Translations under genes and position numbers: made by a program | The notes under the pieces: generated by a model | The model's database searches: none | The model's input: the letters and a program-made list of their open reading frames with translations, nothing else | Told to the model about the DNA's origin: nothing | Source of the DNA: a bacterium | GTDB taxonomy: Bacteria; JAMCPX01 | Length of the DNA: 18,677 nucleotides | Direction of reading: 5' to 3' | Assembly: GCA_021787655.1 (NCBI GenBank) | Contig: JAJYLM010000028.1 | Coordinates: forward strand, 1-18,677 | Part shown: piece by piece, positions 7,963 to 15,710 of the stretch | Position numbering within the stretch: the stretch's first letter is position 1 | Layout: each line of letters opens with the position of its first letter

Positions 7963-8475
7963 TCACTCCCATGTAACGATATCCGCCTTCCGTTCCCTGA
8001 GCCTCTCGTTAAATTTTTCGACAACAACGTCCGGAACGAGGTCCCGCACCGAACCGCCGAGTGACAGTATCTCCTTGATAATGCTCGAACTCAAAAACGA
8101 ATACTTGCCCTCGGTCATCATGAACACGGTTTCAAGCGTACTGTTCATCTTCTTGTTGGCAAGGGACATCTGCAGTTCGAATTCGAAATCGGCGACTGTC
8201 CTCAGCCCCCGGAGTACGATCTCCGCATTCCTGGATTTTACATAATCCACCAACAGTCCCTGGAACGGTTCAACGGTAATCTTCTTCTCGTTCTTGAAGA
8301 TTGCCTGGACCATGCTTACCCGTTCCTCGATCGAAAAGAACGGTTTTTTCCCCGATTGGTTATAGGAAATTGCAACGATGATTTTATCGAACAGCTTCAT
8401 GCCCCGTTCGATAATGTTGATGTGACCGTAGGTTATCGGGTCAAATGAGCCCGGGTAAACTGCTGTTTTTGCCAT
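7963..8475 (-). CDS. coaD: Phosphopantetheine adenylyltransferase
   Basis: Catalyses the fourth step of coenzyme A synthesis, joining 4'-phosphopantetheine and ATP to give dephospho-CoA. The 170-residue length is normal for the family, which forms cytoplasmic hexamers. The nucleotidyltransferase signature is intact: YPGSFDPIT followed by T15-x-G17-H18. LRGLR (88-92) and the KYSFLSSS loop (124-131) are also present, and the C-terminal region (SLGGSVRDLVPDVV) is typical. The ATG lies one base after the rsmD stop (TGA T ATG) with AGGGGA seven bases before it, so translation is probably coupled to rsmD. A terminator follows. No odd residues were noticed. Confidence 0.97.
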   Translation of the reverse strand: MAKTAVYPGSFDPITYGHINIIERGMKLFDKIIVAISYNQSGKKPFFSIEERVSMVQAIFKNEKKITVEPFQGLLVDYVKSRNAEIVLRGLRTVADFEFELQMSLANKKMNSTLETVFMMTEGKYSFLSSSIIKEILSLGGSVRDLVPDVVVEKFNERLRERKADIVTWE

Positions 8476-8476
8476 A

Positions 8477-9031
8477 TCAATGTCCCCTGACGATACTGAG
8501 AAAGGTATCGCCGTACCGGTATGTCTTCAGTGTCATATCCTGCATTGCCTCCTGGAGGATTCCATTCACCGCCTTATCGTGTTCGATGCCGGCAATCCAT
8601 GGTTTTTCCATGATGCTGCTCCTGAGCATGTTATTGAGAACACCGGTGTACGCATCCGCATCGCCGTATGGCGGATCAAAGTAGAGTATATCGAATGACT
8701 GATGTTTCTTTTCCAATTGTGCCATTGCCCTGTTTACGTCCATTATCATTACTTCATATAAAGTGCTGTCTATGAATGCAAGGTTTTTTGACAATAATGT
8801 CGCTGCAGCCCTCGAACGCTCTACGAAACAGGCCGACCGGGCGCCCCTGCTCAATGCCTCAATGCCGATTGCACCGCTGCCTGCATACATATCAAGGAAC
8901 GCTGCATTCTGGATGTCCTGACCGACGATATCAAAAAAAGCCTCGCGTATCTTGGCAAGCGTCGGTCTGACGATACCTTCCGGCGGGCTCTTTAGTTTCC
9001 GCCCTTTGTATGCTCCTCCAATGATATTCAT
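8477..9031 (-). CDS. rsmD: 16S rRNA (guanine966-N2)-methyltransferase
   Basis: SAM-dependent methyltransferase that modifies G966 of 16S rRNA during 30S assembly. The 184-residue protein opens with the family's NIIGGAYKGRKL and RPTLAKIREAFF. It has the SAM-binding FLDMYAGSGAIGIEALSRGA (about 45-64) and the N6/N2-type catalytic motif DPPY (119-122). A GTG directly precedes the ATG (9034 versus 9031). I prefer the ATG, but neither has a clear Shine-Dalgarno sequence: the region upstream is the 3' arm of a G+C-rich terminator hairpin. The gene runs straight into coaD, a pairing seen in many bacteria. How it is transcribed is unclear, because the terminator ends about ten bases before its start. 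Confidence 0.95.
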   Translation of the reverse strand: MNIIGGAYKGRKLKSPPEGIVRPTLAKIREAFFDIVGQDIQNAAFLDMYAGSGAIGIEALSRGARSACFVERSRAAATLLSKNLAFIDSTLYEVMIMDVNRAMAQLEKKHQSFDILYFDPPYGDADAYTGVLNNMLRSSIMEKPWIAGIEHDKAVNGILQEAMQDMTLKTYRYGDTFLSIVRGH

Positions 9032-9041
9032 CACAAATCAA

Positions 9042-9065
9042 AGGGGCGGGTAAAAACCCGCCCCT
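9042..9065 (-). terminator. Rho-independent terminator after degQ
   Basis: A perfect 10-bp stem (AGGGGCGGGT with ACCCGCCCCT) around a 4-base loop of T on the minus strand is followed by TTGATTTG. It lies 43 bases after the degQ stop and only about ten bases before the rsmD ATG, so its T-rich tail merges with the rsmD leader. Confidence 0.8.
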
Positions 9066-9107
9066 GTTTGAACATCAGTAAAACCATTGAAACACCCTCT
9101 GCTGCGG

Positions 9108-10631
9108 TCATTCCGCCGTCATTGCCACATAGATGTTTGCAGCGCCGCGGCTGATGAGCAGCGAAACCATTTCGCCCTTCTTAACGTTCGACATGACCTT
9201 GGTATAATCCTCCACGGTTGTGATGTTGTTCTGATTTACCTGCCTGATGATATCGCCTTTCTCAATGCCTGCCATATCCGCAGAGCTTCCCTCGGCAACG
9301 TTGATGACGACAACACCTTTCGTGACCTGCAGATTGAATTCCCTCTGAACGTCCGGCGTTATGCTGCTGACGGTTATCCCGAGTTTCTTCTCGCTCGCGT
9401 TCTCTGCCTTGGGTGCAGCTGCTGCCACCTCGGTCTTCGACGGCAGTACGCCGACCTTCACCCGGATCGTCTTTTCTTTCCCCTGCCTCAGAATAACGAC
9501 GCTCACCGTGCTGCCGATCGGTGTGTTCGAAACAATCCACGGCAGATCGTCGGCGCTCTTGACCGGCTTTCCGTCAAATTTTACAATAACATCACCCTGC
9601 TGTATGTGCGCATGGTACGCAGGACCGTCCTTGACGACCTTCGTGACGACAGCGCCCCGCTGATCCCTCTTGAGGTGGAACGATTCGGCAAGGTCCGGAG
9701 TTATGTTCTGTATGTAAACACCAAGCCATCCCCTGACCACCTTGCCGTGCTCGATCAATTGGGGAATGATGGTCTTTGCCACATTGATGGGTATCGCAAA
9801 TCCAATACCCTGTCCGATGCTCGGCGCTATGATGGCCGTGCTGATACCTATCACTTCTCCGTTCAGATTAAACACGGGACCTCCGCTGTTGCCGCGGTTG
9901 ATTGCGGCATCCGTCTGGAGGAACTGGTCATAATTGCTCTCGCTGAGCCTCCTGCCCTTTGCGCTGATGATGCCGGCCGTAACCGTATGGTCGAGACCGA
10001 ACGGGTTGCCAATGACGACCACCCAGTCGCCGACCTCAACCTTGGATGAATCTCCCAGATATGCCACGTCGAGCGGCTTCTTCGGTTCAACCTTCAACAG
10101 TGCCAGATCGGTCTGGGGATCTGCCCCGATGATCTTTGCCGTATACTGATCACCATTGTCCGTGATGACCCGTATATCGGTCATGCCTGCTATGACGTGG
10201 TTGTTTGTCAGGATGTAGCCGTCCTTGTTGATGATGAACCCCGAACCAAGCGCGTGCTCTTTATATTCCTGCGGTCCCTGCGGCCCCATAAACTGCTCAA
10301 AAAAATGCGGACCGAAAAACTGTTTAAATTGTTCTCCCATGGGACCGAGCTGCTGCATGGAGGGATTGCTCTTGATGATCTTCGTCGTCGAGATATTCAC
10401 AACAGCCCCCTTCACCTTGTTGACAAGGGGAGCAAATGTCGCAGGTACGTACGCCTGCGGCGACGAAACATCCTGGGTCTGCCCTCCGTCCGGTTTCTCG
10501 CTCCATATCTTTGTTTCCGTGGCCCTGGTGACCGTTGTAATGTTCATCCGTGCGGCAAGTATGAGGCCTGCCACAACCGAGGCAATGACCAGCGCCCCAA
10601 GACCAGCTATCGTATACCCTTTCTTCTTCAT
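9108..10631 (-). CDS. degQ: DegP/DegQ (HtrA) periplasmic serine protease with two PDZ domains
   Basis: Trypsin-like protease/chaperone that degrades misfolded envelope proteins. The 507-residue protein starts with MKKK and a hydrophobic segment (about 8-27), a signal or membrane anchor, so the rest lies in the periplasm. The catalytic triad is complete: H145 in TNNHVIAG, D175 in DPQTDLALLKV, and S249 in NRGNSGGPVF. PDZ1 spans about 300-395 (starting RGWLGV) and PDZ2 about 415-505. An Ala-rich linker (TEVAAAAPKAE) joins them. The region before the protease domain holds a short Gln/Phe/Gly-rich LA-loop-like stretch (95-122). TAAGGAGG gives the ribosome site, which overlaps the stop codon of the DUF1844 gene, so the two are coupled. 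It is the last gene of the ABC operon and is followed by a terminator. DegP versus DegQ cannot be decided. Confidence 0.95.
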   Translation of the reverse strand: MKKKGYTIAGLGALVIASVVAGLILAARMNITTVTRATETKIWSEKPDGGQTQDVSSPQAYVPATFAPLVNKVKGAVVNISTTKIIKSNPSMQQLGPMGEQFKQFFGPHFFEQFMGPQGPQEYKEHALGSGFIINKDGYILTNNHVIAGMTDIRVITDNGDQYTAKIIGADPQTDLALLKVEPKKPLDVAYLGDSSKVEVGDWVVVIGNPFGLDHTVTAGIISAKGRRLSESNYDQFLQTDAAINRGNSGGPVFNLNGEVIGISTAIIAPSIGQGIGFAIPINVAKTIIPQLIEHGKVVRGWLGVYIQNITPDLAESFHLKRDQRGAVVTKVVKDGPAYHAHIQQGDVIVKFDGKPVKSADDLPWIVSNTPIGSTVSVVILRQGKEKTIRVKVGVLPSKTEVAAAAPKAENASEKKLGITVSSITPDVQREFNLQVTKGVVVINVAEGSSADMAGIEKGDIIRQVNQNNITTVEDYTKVMSNVKKGEMVSLLISRGAANIYVAMTAE

Positions 10632-10641
10632 TCTATCCTCC

Positions 10642-11079
10642 TTATTTTTTACCTTCTGAAATTAAAACGTATCTCATCCTTAAATCGAACAGTACATTGT
10701 CCAGCATCATGGATTCGTCATTGTTCAGATTCCCCGCTGTCTTTTCCCTGAGCAGATCGAGAATATCGATGGTCTGCTTTGCAGCTTCGATATCCTTTTT
10801 GATCACGTTGGTCTGGGGGTCCGCAACAGCCCCGAGCTGTATCAGGGTGGTGCCTGCAAGGGAATTAATCAGGTCCATGAACGTTATCTTGAAATTCGGA
10901 TTTATACGACCGTCGGTCTTCTCATGGACATGGCCCTGCGCACTCTCTCCCGTCTCTCCGGCCCGTGCATCGTCCAGTGCGGCCTCATCGATGGATTCAT
11001 CGCTGCCTTCACCGGAGTCGTCATCCATTGTAAAACGCCTCTTATCGTTTACCTTGATATCATCATCGTCTTCCGGCAT
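10642..11079 (-). CDS. DUF1844 domain protein
   Basis: A 145-residue protein of unknown function. The first 60 residues are highly acidic and probably disordered (PEDDDDIKV, then MDDDSGEGSDES). The DUF1844 domain covers about 63-138 and shows the family's hallmarks: a helix with FMDLINSLAGTTLIQLG, then AAKQTIDILDLLREKT, and DNVLFDLRMRYV at the end. There is no signal peptide or membrane segment, so it is likely cytosolic. The frame opens at a TTG (11097), but AAGGAGG (11087-11093) lies seven bases before the ATG at 11079, which I take as the start. It sits between the DUF4340 gene (18-base gap) and degQ (10-base gap). The family's role is not known; here the context ties it to an envelope ABC system and a periplasmic protease. 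Confidence 0.88.
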   Translation of the reverse strand: MPEDDDDIKVNDKRRFTMDDDSGEGSDESIDEAALDDARAGETGESAQGHVHEKTDGRINPNFKITFMDLINSLAGTTLIQLGAVADPQTNVIKKDIEAAKQTIDILDLLREKTAGNLNNDESMMLDNVLFDLRMRYVLISEGKK

Positions 11080-11097
11080 ATCGGTTCCTCCTTCCAA

Positions 11098-12408
11098 TTA
11101 TTGAAAAATCTTCTGTACGTCAGCCTCGAGCTTACGAACATCACCGGGAGCGATGACTGCACGTCTCGGATCGATGGAAGTCCGTGCATAGGCCGTGCCT
11201 GCAATCACCGGACTGATCGCGATGGTCGTCACGGCAGGCTGAACCGATCCGCTCACCGTAAAGGTGATCGCCGCCTTCCCGAACGGGGATTGCGGAGCTG
11301 TAAAGCGCACGGCCTTCATCGAGGACAGTTCCCCGACAAGATCGTTCACAGCGCCCGATCCGGTAAACGGCGCTCCGTCCTTCTCCCAGGTGTTGTTTGA
11401 TTTCTTCGTCAGGAGAACGGTTTTGCCGTCACGGACGACCGTGACCGAAGATACCGCAAAGCTGTCCTGCGACATCAGCCTGGTGTCAACCATCTCACTG
11501 ACATTTCTCTTCATCGCTGCAACAAAATCAGCATTGATCACGTAGACCGGTTGTTTCCCTTTGACCATGGCGTACGCATGGGAGGGGTCCGCGTTCTTAC
11601 CTATGGTTATCGTGTCGTGTTTCCCGTCCATAAGGACTATGCTAATAACTTCTGACGGCTTTTCAAGCCCCATACCGGAAAGATCTGAAACGCCATCTAA
11701 GATGTTCGTAGCACGAAGGTTTGCCAGCTGGAACACCATGCCGTTGATCACCGACGGCCTTACCCTGTTCAGCGAGGGTTTTGTGATATACCAGACGCCG
11801 TCCTTCCGTTGCAGCGTATAGACGGGTTTTGCACTGCTGGTAAAACCGATGGCCGTTATCTCCTCCTGTGACAGGGAGACCGGCGCCTTGTCCCGCAGCT
11901 GGAAGAGCGTGTCGTCGAGCTGACTTCTGAGCCATGACGTAACGGTAAAGATCCCGCGGGTGCCGTCCGAGGCGACTGCATAGTAGTTTTTCCCGAGCGG
12001 CGCTTCAGCACCGATCTGCAGACGGTACGCTGTTTCGTCAGGAAAGGCCACCGTTGCGGTGATCGACGCAGGGCTCAGCCCGAACGCCGACAACGCACCG
12101 GCCCCTATCATTGTTTGATACCTGAGCGTCGTCATCGCGGTCAGGAGTGCAGTAACGACGGTTTGGTCTGCACGCGTCGCGACCGGTGCAGCAATCATCC
12201 ATTTCCCCTGTGCATTCCTGATCAGGGAAAAATCCCCGTTCCCGTTCTTCAGGGTAACCGCACGTGCAGGACCCGGATGGTGAATGCGAAACACCTGCTT
12301 GCTCTGAAGCTGTTCTTCAGCCTTGTGCCTGGGGTTGATGATAAAGATCACTGCAACGACAGCCAGCGCCAGGACCGCAGTCAGGTATACGGTAAGCTTG
12401 ATATTCAT
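11098..12408 (-). CDS. DUF4340 protein, auxiliary subunit of a Gld-type ABC system
   Basis: A 436-residue protein with one N-terminal membrane anchor (about 5-24, LTVYLTAVLALAVVAVIFII) and a long extracytoplasmic part. The body shows repeated beta-rich units of the DUF4340 kind: VTLKNGNGDFSLIRNAQGKWMI, later PVYTLQRKDGVWYITKPS, and again VTVVRDGKTVLLTKKSNNTWEKDG. Each pairs a short strand with a 'W' turn, so the domain seems to be repeated about three times. Its gene follows the GldG-like gene by nine bases with AGGGGGG as ribosome site. DUF4340 proteins commonly accompany GldG-like and GldF-like proteins in bacteria that do not glide. A role in binding or handling the exported or envelope substrate is inferred only. 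Confidence 0.85.
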   Translation of the reverse strand: MNIKLTVYLTAVLALAVVAVIFIINPRHKAEEQLQSKQVFRIHHPGPARAVTLKNGNGDFSLIRNAQGKWMIAAPVATRADQTVVTALLTAMTTLRYQTMIGAGALSAFGLSPASITATVAFPDETAYRLQIGAEAPLGKNYYAVASDGTRGIFTVTSWLRSQLDDTLFQLRDKAPVSLSQEEITAIGFTSSAKPVYTLQRKDGVWYITKPSLNRVRPSVINGMVFQLANLRATNILDGVSDLSGMGLEKPSEVISIVLMDGKHDTITIGKNADPSHAYAMVKGKQPVYVINADFVAAMKRNVSEMVDTRLMSQDSFAVSSVTVVRDGKTVLLTKKSNNTWEKDGAPFTGSGAVNDLVGELSSMKAVRFTAPQSPFGKAAITFTVSGSVQPAVTTIAISPVIAGTAYARTSIDPRRAVIAPGDVRKLEADVQKIFQ

Positions 12409-12417
12409 GGATCCCCC

Positions 12418-13935
12418 CTATAGTCTCTTCATGCGCAGATATGCAAGGATGGCACCGAAGAACAACAGCGCCGGGATCAGCACCACGGTCAGATAGAATA
12501 TCAGACTGCCCTGCTGCTCGGTGAGGAACATCTGCTGGTTCGCAGTCTCTTTCGGCCGGATGGTGATGAGGTTTTCTTCTTTGACCAGCCAGCTTATGGT
12601 ATTCATGACAAGGTCCTTGTTGGAGAGTTCATTGAGATATTTATTGGCAGCGATCTTTGATGTTCCAAACACGGCTATCCGCGCGACCGCTGTCCCCGTC
12701 CTGATGGTTCCCGCAACAGCGACACTGACAGGCCCCCTGATATCGGACCTGCCGAACGTTGCCGTCCCTTTGCCGAACAGGTCACTGAGATCCGTATCTG
12801 CCCAGCTTGTCTTGCTCGTCATGGCAAGGGGAATGATATCCCTGCCCCTGCCGTGCGATTGAACTGCCTGGACAGTCCTCACCAGCGGAAAAATCGTGGT
12901 CCCCTTGAAATCCCTGGTTATGGGACTCGCCTTTCCGTAATCGGTAACAAGCGGTTCCACACCGAGCCCCGGGCCCTGAAACAACCGGACAACCTGGTCC
13001 AGCACAACGTTGTTCCCCACATCGATACCGTACGTTGACAGCAGGTGTCCCAGACCGGTGTCGGTTCGCGGGTCTATCATGACAAAAAGGTAGCCGCCTG
13101 CCTCAAGATATGTCTTCAGAACGTCGAGTTCACTGGGCAGGAATCGTTTGACTGCACCTGCCTCGATGACCAGGGTGCAGGATGTCGGTACGGCTGCTGC
13201 AGACGGCAGGAGCAGGGGATCGACACCGTAGTCCTGATCCGTCAACGCCTGCGCGAAATCGTGAAATCCGTCAACCCCTGCGGCATCGGTCAGCGACCGC
13301 TCTCCGTTCCCTGTCAGATAGCAGACCGTGATGACGCGGTGCCTCAATAACTTTACGATGGCATTCGTGATGCCGTTTTCTGTGGCCTGCTGCGTTTTTA
13401 TGGTTTTCCCGCCGGAGCTGATAACGATCGTTCCGTTCACAGTGATGCCCTCGTCTTTTGCTCTGGTCGGTTCCTTGTCAGGATCGATGACCTCTGCGTG
13501 AACCTTCCTGCTGACGTACTCGTACTCGGACAGGAGGTCACGTATGGATGAACCCGTACCTTCCTGGAAAAAGGCCGTTATCCTGACCCTGTGCCTGAGC
13601 CGGCCGAGCACCTTGTCCGTTTCTTTCGAGAGTGTATACTGCTTGCCGGCAGTCAGGTCCCACCGGTGATAATACCTGCTCGAAACATAGTTGATCACAC
13701 CGACCAGGCCCAGCACAACGATGACGAGCACAACGAGGTTGACTCCGTATAACAGGTGCCGCGCGGTTGCTCGTTCGTTGAGTTTTTTCCGGTTCATGAC
13801 GGCGAACACGAGGAGAAGCAGCAGTCCAAACGAGGTCATGACGATGGCACCCGGCATCCATGATGACACCACAAGGCGCAGAAGCACCCCTCCAAGCAGC
13901 AACAAAAGACCGGCAATCCAAAGTATTGTTTTCAT
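12418..13935 (-). CDS. GldG-like ABC transporter auxiliary protein (ABC_transp_aux)
   Basis: A 505-residue membrane protein. Three hydrophobic segments lie near the N-terminus (about 4-22, 29-47 and 63-83) and one at the C-terminus (about 478-498); the large domain between them should face the periplasm. The family hallmark RWDLTAGKQYTLSKET follows the third segment. Typical GldG features continue with VRITAFFQ, a VCYLTGNGERSL segment, and GGYLFVMIDPRTD. In gliding Bacteroidota, GldG works with GldA and GldF, but the family is widespread in non-gliding bacteria, where its substrate is unknown. The start is three bases after the permease stop (TAG GAC ATG) with GGAGG inside the permease gene as ribosome site. 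It has no nucleotide-binding motif. Confidence 0.9.
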   Translation of the reverse strand: MKTILWIAGLLLLLGGVLLRLVVSSWMPGAIVMTSFGLLLLLVFAVMNRKKLNERATARHLLYGVNLVVLVIVVLGLVGVINYVSSRYYHRWDLTAGKQYTLSKETDKVLGRLRHRVRITAFFQEGTGSSIRDLLSEYEYVSRKVHAEVIDPDKEPTRAKDEGITVNGTIVISSGGKTIKTQQATENGITNAIVKLLRHRVITVCYLTGNGERSLTDAAGVDGFHDFAQALTDQDYGVDPLLLPSAAAVPTSCTLVIEAGAVKRFLPSELDVLKTYLEAGGYLFVMIDPRTDTGLGHLLSTYGIDVGNNVVLDQVVRLFQGPGLGVEPLVTDYGKASPITRDFKGTTIFPLVRTVQAVQSHGRGRDIIPLAMTSKTSWADTDLSDLFGKGTATFGRSDIRGPVSVAVAGTIRTGTAVARIAVFGTSKIAANKYLNELSNKDLVMNTISWLVKEENLITIRPKETANQQMFLTEQQGSLIFYLTVVLIPALLFFGAILAYLRMKRL

Positions 13936-13938
13936 GTC

Positions 13939-14715
13939 CTACCTCCATCTCTCGGATTCTAATACCCTGTGCGTGAGGAACAGGAAGAAGAATATAAAAC
14001 TCAGGTAATAGACGATATCGCGCGTGTCCAGGATGCCCTTCAAAAGGTTCTGGAAATGCTGGTCCACGAGTGACACATACCCGAGGAACGACGATACCGC
14101 CGGGCTTACCCCGTGCGATACCCATCCGATGGCCCAGAAGAGCAGGAGGATGCCGAAGGTAAGGACTGCAGCCACGATCTGGTTTTCGGTTAAACTCGAG
14201 GCGAACATGCCGACCGAGATCATGACAGCGCCCAGGAAAATCATGCCAATGTATGCGGTGAGCAGGATACCGCTGTCAGCAGACGCGTAGACATGGAGTA
14301 TCACCGGGACGGACAATGTCAGGGCCAGCATGGCGGCATAAACAAGGCACGCAGAGATGAACTTTCCGAGCACGATCTCCGTCAGGGTGACCGGTGATGT
14401 CATGATGAGCTCCTTGGTCCCGTTGCGTTTTTCCTCGGCATAGGACTTCATGGTGATCATGGGCATGAGCAGGAGCAGTATCACGCCGAGGTTTGCGTAG
14501 AGCGGCTGAATGATGAAGTTTCCCGTGTTCAACGACGGGATTTGCCCCTGGTACCGCATGAACTGGAGACTCAGGAACGTGTAGAGCTGCAGGCGGACGT
14601 AGAAAAAGTAACCGGTGAGAAGCGCAAACATTGCAAGAACCACGTACGCAACCGGCGATGCAAAGTATGAAACGAGTTCCCGTTTGACGAGAGCTTTTAT
14701 TCTTCTGATATTCAT
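13939..14715 (-). CDS. ABC-2 type permease, GldF-like
   Basis: A 258-residue inner-membrane protein with about six hydrophobic helices (near residues 21-41, 69-88, 115-141, 150-171, 180-200 and 232-250). The conserved ABC-2 coupling segment SYAEEKRNGTKELIMTSPVT (91-110) links it to the ATPase made by the gene before it. The N-terminus (IKALVKRELVSYFASPVAYV) is the standard start of GldF-type permeases. Its ATG overlaps the ATPase stop (ATGA), which indicates a coupled pair. What it moves across the membrane cannot be told from sequence. The GldG-like, DUF4340, DUF1844 and DegQ genes follow in the same run. Confidence 0.93.
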   Translation of the reverse strand: MNIRRIKALVKRELVSYFASPVAYVVLAMFALLTGYFFYVRLQLYTFLSLQFMRYQGQIPSLNTGNFIIQPLYANLGVILLLLMPMITMKSYAEEKRNGTKELIMTSPVTLTEIVLGKFISACLVYAAMLALTLSVPVILHVYASADSGILLTAYIGMIFLGAVMISVGMFASSLTENQIVAAVLTFGILLLFWAIGWVSHGVSPAVSSFLGYVSLVDQHFQNLLKGILDTRDIVYYLSFIFFFLFLTHRVLESERWR

Positions 14716-15644
14716 TGAACGTCTCCCCTGTCCTGCGAGATGAGACGGATGTACTCGTCTTCAAGGTTCATGGCCCTGGACGAGAACTCGGAAACGCCGT
14801 ATCCCGCCTTGAATACTGCGTCCGTCACAACCTCCGGTTTTTCGAAATCCTGGTTCACCGTGATGGTAAAGGCGTCCTTTTCCCTCGCCACTGTTTTGAT
14901 GCCCGGGACGGCCTCGAGCAGCCTGAGAACACCGTCGTCCGTCCGGGCTGTCACCAGACGGTAGACCTTTTCATCATGCAGTGCAGACGGAGAGAGTGTA
15001 TAATCGCTGCCGCCCAGCAGTCTGCCGTCGTTGATGATGATCACCCGGTTGCAGGTTACGGTCACTTCGGGCAGGATGTGGGTACTGAGGATGATGGTGT
15101 GGTCTTTCCCGAGTTCCCTGATAAGGTTCCGGATCTCGATGATCTGTTCCGGATCCAGACCGACGGTCGGCTCATCGAGAATGAGAATGGGCGGATCGCT
15201 GATGAGCGCCTGGGCGATGCCGACCCGCTGCCGGTAGCCCCGTGAGAGGTTGCCGATGATCCGCTCCCTGACTTTTCCGAGGTTGGTCTGCTGCACGACC
15301 CGCTCCAGAGCCCTCTCGATCGCAGCCCCGGAAAGACCCCTGATGCCTGCCATAAATTCCAGATAACCCGCGACGGTCATCTCGGGATAGGCCGGTGCAA
15401 GCTCCGGCAGATAGCCGATGGAACTCTTGACCCGGATAGGATCCTTTTTCACATCATACCCGTTGACCGTGACCTCCCCGTCCGACGGCGCGAGGTATCC
15501 TGTGATGATCCGCATGGTCGTGGTCTTGCCGGCCCCGTTCGGGCCGAGAAACCCGAGAACATCCCCTTTGTCGACTTTGAACGATACGTTGTTCAGCACC
15601 GTTCGTTCCCCATACCTTTTCGTGATGTGGTTCAACTCGATCAT
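14712..15644 (-). CDS. ABC transporter ATP-binding protein, GldA-like
   Basis: A 310-residue ATPase that should power the GldF-like permease. Visible motifs are Walker A GPNGAGKTT (34-42), the ABC signature LSRGYRQR (133-140), Walker B ILILDEP (153-159) and the switch histidine H189 in STHIL. A C-terminal domain (about 220-310) of the type found in GldA/CcmA-like proteins follows and ends in MNLEDEYIRLI. The frame begins at a GTG (15653), but that GTG overlaps AAGGAG, which lies eight bases before the ATG at 15644. The ATG gives the usual start MIELNHITKRYG. A likely promoter lies upstream (15677-15706), which makes this the first gene of a six-gene run ending with degQ. Confidence 0.94.
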   Translation of the reverse strand: MIELNHITKRYGERTVLNNVSFKVDKGDVLGFLGPNGAGKTTTMRIITGYLAPSDGEVTVNGYDVKKDPIRVKSSIGYLPELAPAYPEMTVAGYLEFMAGIRGLSGAAIERALERVVQQTNLGKVRERIIGNLSRGYRQRVGIAQALISDPPILILDEPTVGLDPEQIIEIRNLIRELGKDHTIILSTHILPEVTVTCNRVIIINDGRLLGGSDYTLSPSALHDEKVYRLVTARTDDGVLRLLEAVPGIKTVAREKDAFTITVNQDFEKPEVVTDAVFKAGYGVSEFSSRAMNLEDEYIRLISQDRGDVQ

Positions 15645-15676
15645 AAAATACACTCCTTCCCCAGAGTAAGTGAGAT

Positions 15677-15706
15677 TTTATACAAGAAAGTAAAAAAGAA
15701 TGTTAC
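15677..15706 (-). promoter_or_regulatory. Probable sigma-70 promoter of the ABC-degQ operon
   Basis: GTAACA (15701-15706, four of six matches to TTGACA) and TATAAA (15677-15682, five of six to TATAAT) are separated by 18 T-rich bases. It lies in the 57-base gap between the Clp and ABC ATPase genes and gives a leader of about 26 bases. No terminator hairpin is seen between the two genes, so read-through from htpX-clp is also likely. Confidence 0.45.
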
Positions 15707-15710
15707 TGAA

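Noticed and set aside
9087..10049. A 320-residue plus-strand open frame opposite degQ
   Set aside because: It is a shadow of the DegQ gene and has no recognisable domain or ribosome site.
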